Positions 23,599-36,200 of a stretch of 64,000 bases of DNA are shown one piece after another. Both the position numbers and the translations under genes were made by a program. Position 1 is the stretch's first letter; every line of letters begins with the position of its first letter. The DNA is from Taxillus chinensis (taxonomy: Eukaryota; Streptophyta; Magnoliopsida; Santalales; Loranthaceae): positions 4,627,799 through 4,691,798 of the forward strand of contig CM042086.1 in the NCBI GenBank assembly GCA_023512835.1, in the 5' to 3' direction. The notes under the pieces are model-generated. The model had not been told where the DNA came from and searched no databases. It worked only from the letters and a program-made list of their open reading frames with translations.

Positions 23599-26500
23599 CT
23601 AAATCAGACTGTAGACATTGAGCAAGTCAAGACAATGCTTAAACTTGCTTGATGGAACTGGTTTCGTAAACATATCAGCTGGGTTATCCTTGGTGCCGAC
23701 CTTCTTCACACTGATTCTTCTTTCATTACGAATGAAGTGATATCTGACATCAATGTGTTTAGTCCTCTCATGATGCACCTGATCTTTTGCCAAGCAGATA
23801 GCACTCAAGCTATCACAAAACACAGTTGCTTGGTCCTGCTGTAACCCCAGATCATTAACCAATCCCTTCAACCAGATGCCTTCTTTCGCTGCTTCTGTCA
23901 ACGCCATATATTCCGCTTCAGTTGTTGACAGAGCTACTGATGGTTGTAAGGTAGCCTTCCAACTGATAACAGAACCGCCTACGGTAAAGACATAACCAGT
24001 CATGGACCTTCGTCCATCCAAGTCACCGCATAATCGAATCTGAATAACCAGGCAAGCACGCAATTTTCACTATCACCATACACTAGGCCAACATCGGATG
24101 TGCCTCGGAGATACCTGAAAATTCGTTTCACTGCCTGCCAATGTTCTCTGCTCGGCTGACTCATAAAGCGACTGACCACACTGACTGCCTGTGCAAGATC
24201 TGGTCTAGTGCACACCATAGCATACATCAAACTCCCAACTGCACTGGCATACGGAACTCGAGACATGTACTCCTTTTCGGCTTCAGATTGAGGCGCAAGA
24301 GCTGTAGAGAGCCGAAAATTTGCATCAGATGGAGTACTCAAAGGTTTAGCATTAGACATGCCAAACTTTGTCAAGATTTTCCGAATATAGCTCTTTTGAG
24401 ATAGGAAGAGCTTTCGCCGGAACGATCTCGGTATATTTCAATTCCAAGAATTTTCTTGGCTGACCCAAGATCCTTCATATCAAACTCGAACTCGAAGTCT
24501 CTTCATCTTCTGAATAGCCGACATGTCCCTAGCCGCAATGAGCATATCATCGACATATAATAACAGATAGATGAATGACTCATCCTCCAATTTGTCGTGA
24601 TATACACAACAATCATAGGGACTCCTGTTGTAGCCATGTTTGACCATGAAGTCTGTCAAACTTTTTATACCATTGGCGCGGTGGCCCGCTTTAGTCCATA
24701 GAGAGATTTCTTTAGCCGCATACATAGTCTTCTTTTCCCTCTATAGCAAATCCTTCTGGTTGACTCATCAAGATATCCTCTTCCGGCTCTCCATGGAGGA
24801 AAGCTGTTTTCACATCAAGCCGCTCTAGCTCCAAGTCCCGATGTGCAACTAGCGCCAACAATAAACGGATAGAAGTGTGTCTAACAACTGGTGAGAATAT
24901 CTCATTGTAATCCACACCTTCTTTCTGACTGAATCCCTTGGCAACTAGGCGAGCTTTGTACCTGATCCCAGTATCATCCAGATTTCCAGTCTTCGTTTTG
25001 AAGACCCACTTGCAGCCAACCACTCGACGCCCCTGTGGAAGTTTCACTAACTCCCAAGTCTGATTCTTGTGAAGGGACTCCATCTCTTCACCCATTGCAG
25101 CAATCCAATTTGCTGCTTCAGCACCACCGATTGCCTCTCGATAGCTAGAGGGTTCAGGAGACTCTATCTCTTCACGGCTTGTAGTGCATAAGCAACCATA
25201 TCTTCAAAACCATACCTGATAGGTGGTTTGATCTGTCTCCTAGATCTGTCGGTGGCAACACTATGTGTATCAACAAGTGGTTGCTCTTCTTCACTTTCTA
25301 ACCGTGGTTCATTATTTTGCCGAGTAGTTTCTAATGAACCATGTTGATGTGTTCCAGTAGCATTCACATCAAACTCCACTTGTTTGCCGACACCATCACC
25401 ATTTCTGAAACAACAGACTCTATACCAGGGTGAAGCAGTGAATTTTCATTAAAAGTTACACTCCTACTAAGAATAACTTTATTTTCAGATGGAGACCAAA
25501 TTCTATAACCTTTCACACCTGAGCCATAGCCCATAAGGAAACCCTTTTTAGCTCGAGGCTCTAGCTTGCCTTCACTGACATGATAGTAAGTAGAACAACC
25601 AAAAGTTCTAATAACAGAATAATCAGCGGGTTTACCAGACCATACCTCAAATGGAGTTTTACAGTTGATAGCAGTTCTTTGGGCTACGATTCACCAAATA
25701 GCACGCCGTGTTCACACCCTCGGCCAGAAAGGCTCTCTTGATCCAGCATGGGAAAGCATGCATCGTGCTTTCTCCAATAGAGTCCTGTTCATTCTTTCTG
25801 CCACTCCATTCTGCTGTGGAGTGTCCCTGACTGTCCGGTGTCTCGCAATACCCTGATCTGAACAGAACTGATCAAACTCCTTAGAACAAAACTCTAACCC
25901 ATTGTCTGTACGCAGACGTTTGAGTTTCTTCCCAGTTTGATTTTCCATCAAAATCTTCCACTCCTTGAAGATTTTGAACACCTCACTCTTGTGTTTCATC
26001 ATGTATACCCAAGTCATCCTTGAGTAATCATCAATCAACGAAAGGAAGTACCGCGCACCTCCCAAAGATGGAACACGAGATGGACCCCAACAGTCGGAAT
26101 GAACATAATCAAGAGTAGCCTTGGTTCTGTGAATTGCAGCTTTAAACTGAACCCGCTTCTGCTTTCCAAATACACAGTGCTCACAGAAACCCAAATCAAC
26201 TGTCTGATGGCCTTCGAGAAGACCCTGCTTACTCAGAATCATCATCCCCTTTTCACTCATATGCCCAAGACGCATATGCCATAATGTAGTCTGATCTGAT
26301 GAATCGGAAGATGATACAGCTACAGAACCGGAAACTGTAATTCCTTGTAGGATGTAGAGAGTATTTTGCTTAACTCCCTTCATTACTACCAAGGATCCTC
26401 TAACTATCTTCAAGACTCCACCTTCAAATGAACCTTTGCAGCCCAACTGATCTAGAGTACCCAAGGATATGAGATTTTTCTTCATTGTGGAACATGTCGA

Positions 26501-27540
26501 ACATTGGTGAGAGTTCCGACGATACCATCATGCATCTGAATCAATCGAACCGATACCTATTGCTCTGCACACGGCATCATTACCCATAATGACATTTCCA
26601 CCATCGAATTTCTCATATGTTGAGAACCACTCCCTGTTTGGAGTCATATGATAAGAACAACCTGAATCCATCACCCATGTATCTAATGGGTGAGACTGAT
26701 CGAAGCGATCGAACCAAATCAGGTTCGGATGAGGAATCCGTCTCTGTCGCTACATGCAACCTTTCCTTTGAAATTTTTCTCTTTTGCCTCCCTTTTCGGA
26801 CATTGATATTTCCAATGTCCACGTTCCTCTGATAGTTGCAAATATCCTTTTGATTGATGTTATGGTCCCTCGATTTGGATCTTCCTCTGCCTTTGCTTTT
26901 GTTGTTATTCTTATACGATCGACGACCCCTGAATTTCTCAGAATTCATCACAACCAGGCCACTAGAATTATCGAAACTAGTTCCTGATGCCTTGTGACGA
27001 AGCTCACGTGTATGGAGTCTTGACCTGACTTCTTCCAGACTAATTGCTTCTTTTCCAACAACAAATGAATTCACAAAATTCTCATACGAGGGAGGTAAAG
27101 AAACAAGTAATATAAGGGTCGCATCCTCATCATCAATTTTGACATCCACATTCCGCAAATCCATCAAAATTGAATTCAAATCATCAAGGTGGTCTTTTAA
27201 AGATTTACCTTCATCCATTCGGAGAGAAAACAGACGTTGCTTTAAAAGCAACTTATTCGTCGAGACTTCGTCATGTAGAGACTCTCCAACTTCACCACGG
27301 ACCTATTGCAGTTCTTCATCTGCAATTTCACAAATAATTTCATCCGACAAACGAGCCAGAATTGTCGAATGAGCTTTCTCCTCCATGATAGCCAACTCGG
27401 ATTCTTCTACGGTCACAGATTGTTTCTCGGCAAGCGGAGCCCAGATCCCTTCTTTGTTTAACAACGCACGCATCTTGATGCGCCACGATCAAATTATTTT
27501 TGCCGGTGAATTTATCGATCTTCATGGTGTGTGATGACAT
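23599..27540 (-). pseudogene. copia gag-pol polyprotein, frameshifted
   Basis: Minus-strand polyprotein starting at 27540 (MSSHTMKIDKF). Gag runs to about 26613; its zinc knuckle near 26805-26850 is recognisable only in a shifted frame. Integrase (25712-26485) has the HH-CC-like GAG-pre-integrase region, then catalytic HSDCWGP, RTDNG and NGVAERMNRT (the DD35E set). Reverse transcriptase lies at 24480-25095 with YVDDM near 24545-24558. RNase H follows at 23599-24374, ending in the ADMFTKP motif. Frameshifts near 27490, 26830, 26500, 24720, 24490-24400 and 24035 break it; several fall at CAG/CTG/CCG sites and could be sequencing errors. It could be an intact polyprotein if so. Confidence 0.88.
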
Positions 27541-27574
27541 CTTTGCTCAAGAACAAATTTCCACAGACAACCAA

Positions 27575-27588
27575 CGACTCGATACCAA
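27575..27588 (-). other. primer binding site, variant
   Basis: On the minus strand, after the LTR end ...CTAACA and a short spacer, the sequence is TGGTATCGAGTCG. The canonical tRNA-Met site is TGGTATCAGAGC, so this copy reads as if one base of CAG were missing. Confidence 0.75.
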
Positions 27589-27590
27589 TT

Positions 27591-28022
27591 TGTTAGGATA
27601 ATTGAGCAAATAAACAGAAACGTATAAAATCACACAAAGACACAAGAACACCGATTTACGTGGTTCACCCCGAATAGGGTTACGTCCACGGGCAGCGACG
27701 AATAAATTCACTATATCGAAGAGGATTACAGATTACGAACGAGATGGTGAAGAGAGACAAACTCAATCACGGATCGCACACCGTGCGCACGGATGGCGAA
27801 GCAGTACCCAAACAAAACAGGACTCTCGCTAAATAGCAGCTGGATCCTGGCACTGCTCGTGCTCGAGAGTGATCTCACGCCGCAGGCCCTTTTTTATTGC
27901 CGAATAGGAGAGGGCTACCTTGGTGATGTGCGGCGTCTGGTATATATAGGAAAAACGTTTCCTATTCTTAATGTTTCCTTTTTTATATATATATTTAAGC
28001 TTTGCCTTTACGGCAACTCACA
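27591..28022 (-). repeat. 5' LTR of the second copia element
   Basis: 432 bp, paired with 23079-23512. Differences cluster in 27591-27870 and mostly replace CAG or CTG with CG-containing variants; about 27870-28022 is nearly identical to its partner. Confidence 0.93.
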
Positions 28023-28027
28023 TGAAC

Positions 28028-29525
28028 CATTTTAATGTAGGCTTAAATTGCCAGGAGGATAGATATGCATGTAATCCATCTTATAGTTGGTCTATCCTAT
28101 TTGGAAGTTTGGGTTGTCGGACGTCCTATGGGTTTTATATATATATATACACATAAGTTTTTGTTGTTAAAGTTAAAATTAAGTCTAATTTTTCTAAGGA
28201 GTCCAAGGGATATTCCTAATGTGATTATGAAGGAAAGTCTATAGGGAAAACCAATATAAGAAATGAATTCTAATTTTTTTTTAGGGAAAGAAAATATTTT
28301 TGGTTTCACGGTTTTTTTTTAAGGGAAACAAAAATTATATCAATTAAAAATGCCCCGATGGTCGAAAATAAAAATATTTTTCTTTCACAACTAGAATAGA
28401 TAGAGAGCAGATAACCGCAAAGGAGAGCAATAAGCAAATATCAACATAAAATAGATAACCGTAGAAGAGAACAATTACAGGTTGAAAAACGACATCGACA
28501 CAAGTCAACGTCAAAAAATTATTAACTTCTTTTACATACCAACCATGTATCTTATAGTTGGTCTTGTTTTGTAGGTATTTAAGTTGGCTATCTTATAAAA
28601 AAAATTGCATTACAAATATTTGATGCATGATACATTCATGGGGATGTGCACATGGCGACTTGCACTATGCAATCGCCCCATGCAACCAGTTTGGTGCAAC
28701 AGTCAACCAATTTGTTCTGGCCCATCTTTTATAGGCCAAGAAGCATATGTTGGGGTTTTTACCAATTTCAGCCCTATAAAAAATTCTTATAAATTATGTT
28801 ACTTAAGAGGAGAGGGAGAACACAGGTTTTCAGGTTAATATGAAAGAAAACAGTGCGTCCCGGAGAAGAAGCCTTGCAGTTTATTAGGTTGATCACCATC
28901 TATGGATTTTGATTCAATTGCGAGGAACTATAATCTTTAATTAGGTTTAGAATATCATTTTCTTGTATCTTTACATATTAAAATTTTGTCTTTCAATCCA
29001 AACTTTATATTTCAATTCCTTTATTGCTATGGGTTTATTTGAATTTAATGTTTTGTAATATAAATTCATGCAAATTTATTTGATGCTTTCAAATTCAAGT
29101 CTTTATATTATTGTAATTTAAATTTCTTGCTTCTTTTAATTTCAAGTTTTCAAAATCAAAATTCCATTTTCACGTCAAGCCTTACACATCCATTATATAT
29201 ATACCATGTTTATTTTTTTCTTAATTTTTTTTATTTTCTTTTTATCAAAAACAAGTTATAAATTAAACCCTTTCATTGGGAGGCGTTTTATGATCTTGCT
29301 CTAATTATTACATGACATAATCTTACGCTTGAAATAACATTTGTATTGTTCAATCTTGAGTCAATGTCACAACATATGTGGATCATTTATTGTCATAATT
29401 AATGTATGATGGACCTCTTTTGATTGTTTTATTGTATTTTATATACATTAATTATTATTTTTAGAACATGAATTTGTAATAGTTTTATTGGATAGGATAA
29501 TTTAATTTTTATGGATATATTTTAA
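28028..29525. repeat. duplicated block B, middle part
   Basis: Continues the match to block A from ATTTTAATGTAGGC (7192 and 28030) to about 8740. No gene recognised. Confidence 0.8.
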
Positions 29526-29710
29526 ATAAAAAATCTTTATTTATAGTTTCGGTATTATAATTCCTTTATATTTTTATCAAAATAATATTATTTTTAATTA
29601 AAAATTTATTCATTAAAATAATATTATTTTAATAAAAATACAGAATTACATTACGGAATATTATTTTAATCAAAACTAATTAAAATTAAAAGTAGCATTA
29701 CTCCTTTAAA
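29526..29710. mobile_element. AT-rich insertion in block B, possible MITE
   Basis: About 185 bp present here but missing at the corresponding point of block A (near 8740). The flanks both carry TTTAAAT. The interior has AATAATATTATTTT palindromes. No clear terminal inverted repeat was fixed. Confidence 0.4.
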
Positions 29711-30184
29711 TAAGTTAATATAGATGTATTGGATTATATTGGCTCGCACAAGGAGACGACAAGGAAATCGCCCGGAGGGGAAGGCAGAAGGCTCGGCAGA
29801 ACAGTGATGAAGAAGGGGAACCAGATTGTTGCGCTGATGGAGGAGCCGTCTTTCGCCGTGGATGCGTCGTCGACTCGTCGGGGATGACGTCCCGTTCAAC
29901 GTATTGATCGCAGTCAACATATTGTTTTTTTTTATGTGGTTTCTACGATTTTTTTTTTATGGTATCCCAAAATTAACTTGAAAAAAAAAACAAAAAACGT
30001 GCACATGCGTCACGTGCGTGTGCGGGGTTTTTACTGAGGTACCATATTAACTAAAGTGAGAACGGGTGTGTTCAACTTTTGGTATGTAGTCCATTAATTA
30101 TTTATATTATTCCAAATCCAAACCACATGTGTGAATTGTGGATTCCATTCCCTTGGAATTATAACATATTATACCAATTTGTTA
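29711..30184. other. block B spacer not shared with block A
   Basis: Only the first 30 bases match block A. A GC-richer patch at 29745-29900 has no recognised product. Confidence 0.45.
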
Positions 30185-30370
30185 TCGTGTTGTTCTTTCC
30201 TGTTTTATTGGGTGCCTGCCTGGCTGCCAGTTGTGTCGCGTTGGACGCCATCGCCCCATCTAGACGAGACATGCTCCGGAGTTGCTGATGTCACGCTCAC
30301 GATAAATTTTACGCAGCCGCATGATTCACAAAACAAAACGTTGGGGCCTTAAAAAAAACCAATGAAAATG
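30185..30370. repeat. duplicated block B, right part
   Basis: Matches 10458-10665 upstream of the aminopeptidase gene. Similarity stops at an (AAT)n run at 30371; no aminopeptidase exon follows. Confidence 0.75.
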
Positions 30371-31781
30371 ATGATAATAATAATAATAATAATAAAAAGT
30401 CAAAAACTGCCAGAAATTAGTAAAACTTTCCGTTGTCTTAGGCGTTACGGCTCTCCATTCCGGCACGCACGTGCGCGACATGGCATCCCATGTCTGCGAC
30501 GTCGTACGTGTTTCATCGCAACACGCACGGGTGTGGGTGTGGCAGCAGGCAGGTACCATCCGCGGTGCTTACATACATACATGTTGAATTTATTTGCATT
30601 TCCTAACATCAGACACGAAACGGCTACGAAAGTACATGCTTCATTTTCTATCTAGCCTAATTTTAGCTCCACTGCACGTGCTTTTCCCTTACTACTCACA
30701 TTGTTTATGTATTTTCTAAAAATGAATATAAAAGGTAACATATATATATATATTAGTGATGATGCCATATATTACAAATGAAGATCTGGGCATCATCAAA
30801 GTATTGCAAAAAAATCAACTAGTTTAGTGGGTTTGGCACCCATTTAATTAATCAGGTCTCACTCATTTCCGGCCTTTGGGGGCAGCTTAAAATAACATTT
30901 ATTATCAACAATTTGTTTTATTTCAAATGTAATAGCAACGTTTTTTGTTTTTGTTTTTTTTGTAATTTTGAAATGAACTGCAACTATTTGTTAGTTTAGG
31001 CAACGTGATTATATATGCTCCATGTATAAATATATTTTGGGTCATCATTAAGTGGCCTCAAGACCACGTGGGTCTCATAAATAGTTTCACTATTATATTA
31101 TATTTTTTATTTTATTTTATGGAGTAGACGACAGATAGGAGGATTTTGATTTGGATGTTTTATTACAAAAATTCGTGCTATAATATTGAAAGATACATAA
31201 ATAATATTATCCACTCATATCTAATATATTATAACATTTTTACTCTGTATATCTTATACCAAAAACAAAAATACCATTATTGCTAATTTTCATCTATATA
31301 TTGTAACATTTTTTACTCCGTATATCTTATAGAGATGTAGGGATCATATTTTAATTAAGCACGATGATATTAAGATTATACCATGTGAATACCAGAAAGC
31401 TCAAAATGGGCAGAAGGTAAGACTCTACAGTATTCGTCTCCCTTTTTTTTTTTTTTTTTTTGGTAAGTGGCATCGTAGATGTAGCACGGTTGTTCAATAA
31501 TTATTTATTTATCATTGAAAATTTATTAATTTGTTGTTTGATTATAATTAGTGGGCTTCAACTCTAAAAAGCTTCATCCACAATACACCATGCCAAGTCA
31601 TGAAAACCAAAACACGCGGCGGTGGCATATCTGGTGGGCCCACGAGGTTGCCAACGCTCCTTTCCTATCTATAATTTCAAAGCAATAAAGAAAATTACAA
31701 TTGTCCCCGAGTTGGTGGAGGGGCATCAATGATGATAATGTTATAAAACAGAGGACGAGACAGTAAATTCACAAAATTAAC

Positions 31782-31813
<32 letters not shown>

Positions 31814-32945
31814 GCATTTCAAAAAAAAAAACTAAATTCGCTTGGATTGAATAATATGACCAAACTAAGTTATTTTTTTTATTTATATTATACGAAAAAT
31901 ACAAATATCTCACTGGCGCAAGCGCAAGCATAGTCAGCAACGTGAATGTAGTAGTAATCGATTGGCACTAATGAAAAAGTGAAAAAGTATATTTATTTTT
32001 TCTTAAAGAAGGTAAGAGAAGCGACAACTTTTCAAGTGAATGGTAGTGATCATGTATTATGGGAAAATGGTTATTGGCGAGTAACGATAAAAAGGTATTT
32101 ATATCATAATAACAAATAAAAAAATTATTATTATTTTTTAATAAAAAGCTACTTTAAGCTAAAAAGACCTCCTATCCCCCCCTACCCTATCCCTATGGTG
32201 AGATTAGCCACCCGTGCAAGTTAGTGTCAAGCGGCAGGTAAAAGGCGAGAAAATTCGAGGGTGTGGGGTGGGGGGGCCTATCTTACGCCTGGGTGTGCGG
32301 GAGGGAGAGAGAGAGAGATAGAGGGAGAGGGTGCGCACGGTAGCGGCAACGTCTAGACGAGAAAGTGAGTGGCCACACGTGCACACACATTGACCCCCCA
32401 ACTTTCACGATACCGTCCCCCTTGGAAATGCCATCGTCGTCATTAAAGAAAAAGGGCGCAGCTGCGCATCTTCGTACCTTTTTGCCTGCCCTTCACCATA
32501 TTGCCCTTCCCTTCTTCTTTTAATTCATATAAATAAATTGTTTTTTTTTAATTTAAAAAATTACATAACCCAAAAAAAACATGTAACATGTGTGTGTGGT
32601 ATATGGTAATAGTACCATGACAATAAAAACATTTAACAATATATAAAACTAACATAACTTCAAAATATTTCTTATAAATGAAATAATTAAAATAGAAGTG
32701 CTTATGACATTAAAAACAGTTATGGTAAGCTCCACTTGGCGATGGAGACTCTCATTAAATCAAATCAAAGTGGGTATTTTAGTTTTTTCAAATATGTGGG
32801 ACATGTGAACATCTTTAATTTGCACGACATTAAAAATCACAAATTCGCAAATGTGGAGGGAGCGTGGGTATGGCTGTCCCAAACCCCGGGAAAATGGGTG
32901 CACTCTGCGCAAGGGCATATTAGGAATTTAGAATCGTTTACTTCA
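30371..32945. other. AT-rich spacer with microsatellites
   Basis: No gene recognised. It holds (AAT)n at 30371-30394, poly-T at 31444-31461 and (TA)n at about 31788-31812. A GC-rich, purine/pyrimidine-biased patch at 32170-32400 is present. The last few hundred bases are probably the promoter of the next gene. Confidence 0.55.
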
Positions 32946-32955
32946 CTATAAAATA
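32946..32955 (+). promoter_or_regulatory. probable TATA box of the hydroxyproline-rich-type gene
   Basis: CTATAAAATAATC lies about 280 bp before the start codon. A transcript starting some 30 bp downstream would carry a 5' UTR with an (AG)n run at 33039-33053. Confidence 0.5.
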
Positions 32956-33108
32956 ATCAAAGCAGCCATCATCAACAGGCCTAACCCCAGATTCTGGTTA
33001 CTCATAGACTTTTGATAGTAACACAAACCAGAATCTTAGAGAGAGAGAGAGAGTTGATCTGTTTTGGTGATTTTCTCTGTCCCTGGCGTTTTCGATTTTC
33101 TCGAGAAA

Positions 33109-33135
33109 ATGTTTGGTTTGTCGGGAAAGTTGTGA
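33109..33135 (+). other. short upstream ORF in the 5' UTR
   Basis: ATG at 33109 opens an 8-codon frame ending TGA at 33133-33135, 88 bp before the main start. If the TATA call is right, it is the first ATG of the transcript and could lower translation. Confidence 0.45.
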
Positions 33136-33223
33136 ATCGAGCAAGTTTTGGGTTTGTTTGGTTGGGTGAAGCGATCATCGAACAGGAGTTGGGTAGGTAT
33201 ATACCCGGAGGGAGGAGTGGGAG

Positions 33224-36200
33224 ATGATGAGACGCGTCAGTGGAGACTCGAGAGGCGTGAACAACGCGTTTGAGACCATAAGTGCTGCTGCTACTGCGAT
33301 CGCATCAGCCGATGGTCGGCTGCATCGAGCTACGGCTCCGGTGAGTCATTCCAATCCGATCCTGCTTCACTTTTTGTTTTTGTTTTTGTTTTTGTTTTTA
33401 TCTCATTTGATTCTCGCTCGAGGTATTTTAACCTGGAACATGTGTTTGATTCAGCTTTGAAAACTGATTCTAGATCCGCTGGTTTTGTTCTTAATCGACG
33501 CGGTTTGATTGATCATGGTTTGTATGTTACGTTTTATATGATTTTTCAGTAATGAAAAATCTAACTTCACATTTGGGATTTTTGGTGAGAGCGATGTCAT
33601 TTGACTAAATTGGTTTTTCTTTTCTGGTAAAGAAAAAAAATCTATGGAGACGCCTTGACTTTTTCAGCCACTTCTTGCCTGCCCCTGAATATGATTTTGA
33701 GATTATGCTGTTTTTTTTTATATAAAAAAATGCCATTCTTTTATGTTTTGACCTATGAATGACGTCGTCTTTAATAGCTTGATATATATATATATATATA
33801 TATAAAGCTGATTATTGAATCTTGGGTTTCGTATTTTGTACACACGCACACATAAATATCACTAGTTGATTATATAATCCTTTGTTTAGTTTTTTTTTTT
33901 CTTTTCAGAATTTATCGTCTTTAACTTTGCTGTATGTGAGATCAACATTGGCGCTGCATTTATAATAAAGTTGTTACGGGCCATTAGTGCTCTGTTTGTA
34001 TTTTTCTGGGTCAGAGTCAGATTTCGACAGTGAGTCCAGTAACAGGCCATTGTTTTTTTAGGTTGAATATGATCCGCTTGTGAATGCCATAAATCTATGT
34101 TGCTTTGAATTGTTACTTCTTATTTTCTGAAATTAACTTTCAAAGTTGGGTGCTGTCTCTTTGGTGACTGCATCATGATAAGGTTTTTATAATAGCATGA
34201 ATTCGTTTTCAAAAGCTGTCTGTTGTCAGAATTGAAACTATTTGATTTTGGGTTCTTTAGATTGTCTATATCTACGGTTACAGATCTATAAAATGGTTTT
34301 CTGCTGTCAGTAACGCTGGAGTAAAATTGGTAGTATTGCTCCAAAGTGATCATGCAATCTGCTTTGTATTTCTCGTTGGTTGGATTTGTGAATACCATAA
34401 AAATTTGAATTGCCTCCATCTGCTGATGTTTGAGTTACACTCTAGTTATATTAATCTTTTTCAGCATACTGTTGTTTTCCAGTCGCATTCATTTCATTTT
34501 CTTGTTTTCTCGTTTTTTATTATCTGCAGAAGAGAAGATGGGGAAGTTGCTGGAGTTTATATTGGTGTTTTGGGTATCACAAACATAGCAAGCGGATAGG
34601 GCACGCTGTGCTACTGCCTGAGACGGTGACATCTGGAATTGACGCTTTTGTTGCCGAAAATTCGAATGAGGCAGCTGGCATTACACTACCCTTTATTGCT
34701 CCTCCTTCCTCTCCCGCATCTTTCCTCCCATCGGAAACTCCTTCTGCTTCCCAATCACCAGGTGGCGTACTATCCTTCACCTCGGTTTCTGCCAATATGT
34801 TCTCACCTAGTGATCGGCCGTCGATTTTTGCAATAGGCCCTTATTCCCACGAGACCCAGCTTGTCTCACCCCCTGTTTTTTCAACCTTTACAACAGAGCC
34901 ATCTACAGCTCCCTTCACTCCTCCCCCAGAGTCAGTCCACTTGACCACGCCTTCTTCACCTGAAGTCCCATTTGCTCAGCTTCTTGAACCCAATGTGAGC
35001 AATGGCGAGGCTAGTCAGAATCAGAGATTCCCGTTATCACATTATGAATTTCAGTCTCATCAATTTTATCCTGGAAGCCCAGTTGGCCAACTGATCTCGC
35101 CTAATTCAGGCATCTCTGGTTCCGGCCCCTCATCTCCATTCCTTGATAGTGAGTTTGTTCCTAACGGTCCCCACTTTATTCACCTCCATGCAGGTGAGCC
35201 ACTGAAACTCTTAACCCTTGAAAGGTTATCCAACCATGAGTGGGGTTCGCGGCTAGGATCTGGTTCAGTGACCCCAGATGCTGGCAGGATGTCCACCCAT
35301 GAACAGAGATCTTGGCGAGGTTCTGGTTCTGTGACTCCAGATGCTGGTAGGCTGTCCCCCCATGAACGGGGTTCATGGCGAGGATCTGGTTCAGTGACCC
35401 CAGATGCTGGCGGGATGTCCACTCATGAACAGAGATCAAGGCGAGGTTCTGGTTCTGTGACTCCAGATGCTGGCAAGCTGTCCCCTCTTGAACGGGGTTC
35501 ATGGCGAGGATCTGGTTCAGTGACCCCAGATGCTGCGAGGCAGTCCATCCATGAGCGGGGTTCACAGCGAGGCTCTGGTTCTGTGACTCCAGATGCTGGC
35601 AAGCTGTCCCCTCTTGAACGGGGTTCATGGCGAGGATCTGGTTCAGTGACCCCAGATGCTGCGAGGCAGTCCATCCATGAGCGGGGTTCACAGCGAGGCT
35701 CTGGTTCTGTGACGCCCAATTCTGTTGGACCCAATTACCAAGATAATGCTCTTCTGGAGTGTCCAACTCTTGTTTTAGCTTCACTGTCTAATTCAGGAGA
35801 TGGTGGGTGCAACCAGGTCCAGGGTAACGTAGCTGTGGCCGGACATAGGGTCTCTTTTGAGTTAATTTCGGAAGATGTCATCAGATGTGTAGAGGGACGA
35901 GAAGCTTTTGGTAAATCTGTATCAACGCCTTTGGAGAGTAAATCTAAGAGTGGAGACGAAGAATCGAGTGATTTGGAAAATGGGTGCAAGTGTTATGTTG
36001 GCGAAACCATTAATCAGACAGCGGAGAAGGCTTTGGTAGCAGAGGCTGATGAAGGACAGCGGCATCAGAGGCATCCTTCCATCACTCTGGGCTCTGGCAG
36101 TGGTAGGGACTTCAAATTTGACCACATTGATCGGCATTCAAAAAATCCCAATATTGGCTCTGACTGGTGTTTCAACGAGCAACTTATAGCGAAAGAGGGT

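Larger units (their letters stand above)
23079..28022 (-). mobile_element. complete Ty1/copia LTR retrotransposon, 4944 bp
   Basis: Two LTRs (23079-23512 and 27591-28022) bounded by TG...CA, with a 5-bp target duplication TGAAC at 23074-23078 and 28023-28027. On the minus strand: 5' LTR, tRNA-Met type primer site next to 27590, gag, protease region, integrase, reverse transcriptase, RNase H, a polypurine tract (AAGGTGGAGATT) abutting 23512, then the 3' LTR. Block A shows the empty site, so insertion came after the block duplication. The LTRs are identical over about 160 bp but differ at many CAG/CTG positions in the rest, so age from divergence is unreliable. Confidence 0.96.

Noticed and set aside
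6661..30370. Blocks A and B as LTRs of a giant element that captured the aminopeptidase gene
   Set aside because: The gene keeps its introns, the blocks lack clear TG...CA borders and a primer site, and they differ greatly in length.
35176..35784. Long minus-strand open frames opposite the minisatellite
   Set aside because: They are antisense products of the 63-bp coding repeat, which keeps several frames open; the plus strand has the conserved family motifs and a proper splice site.
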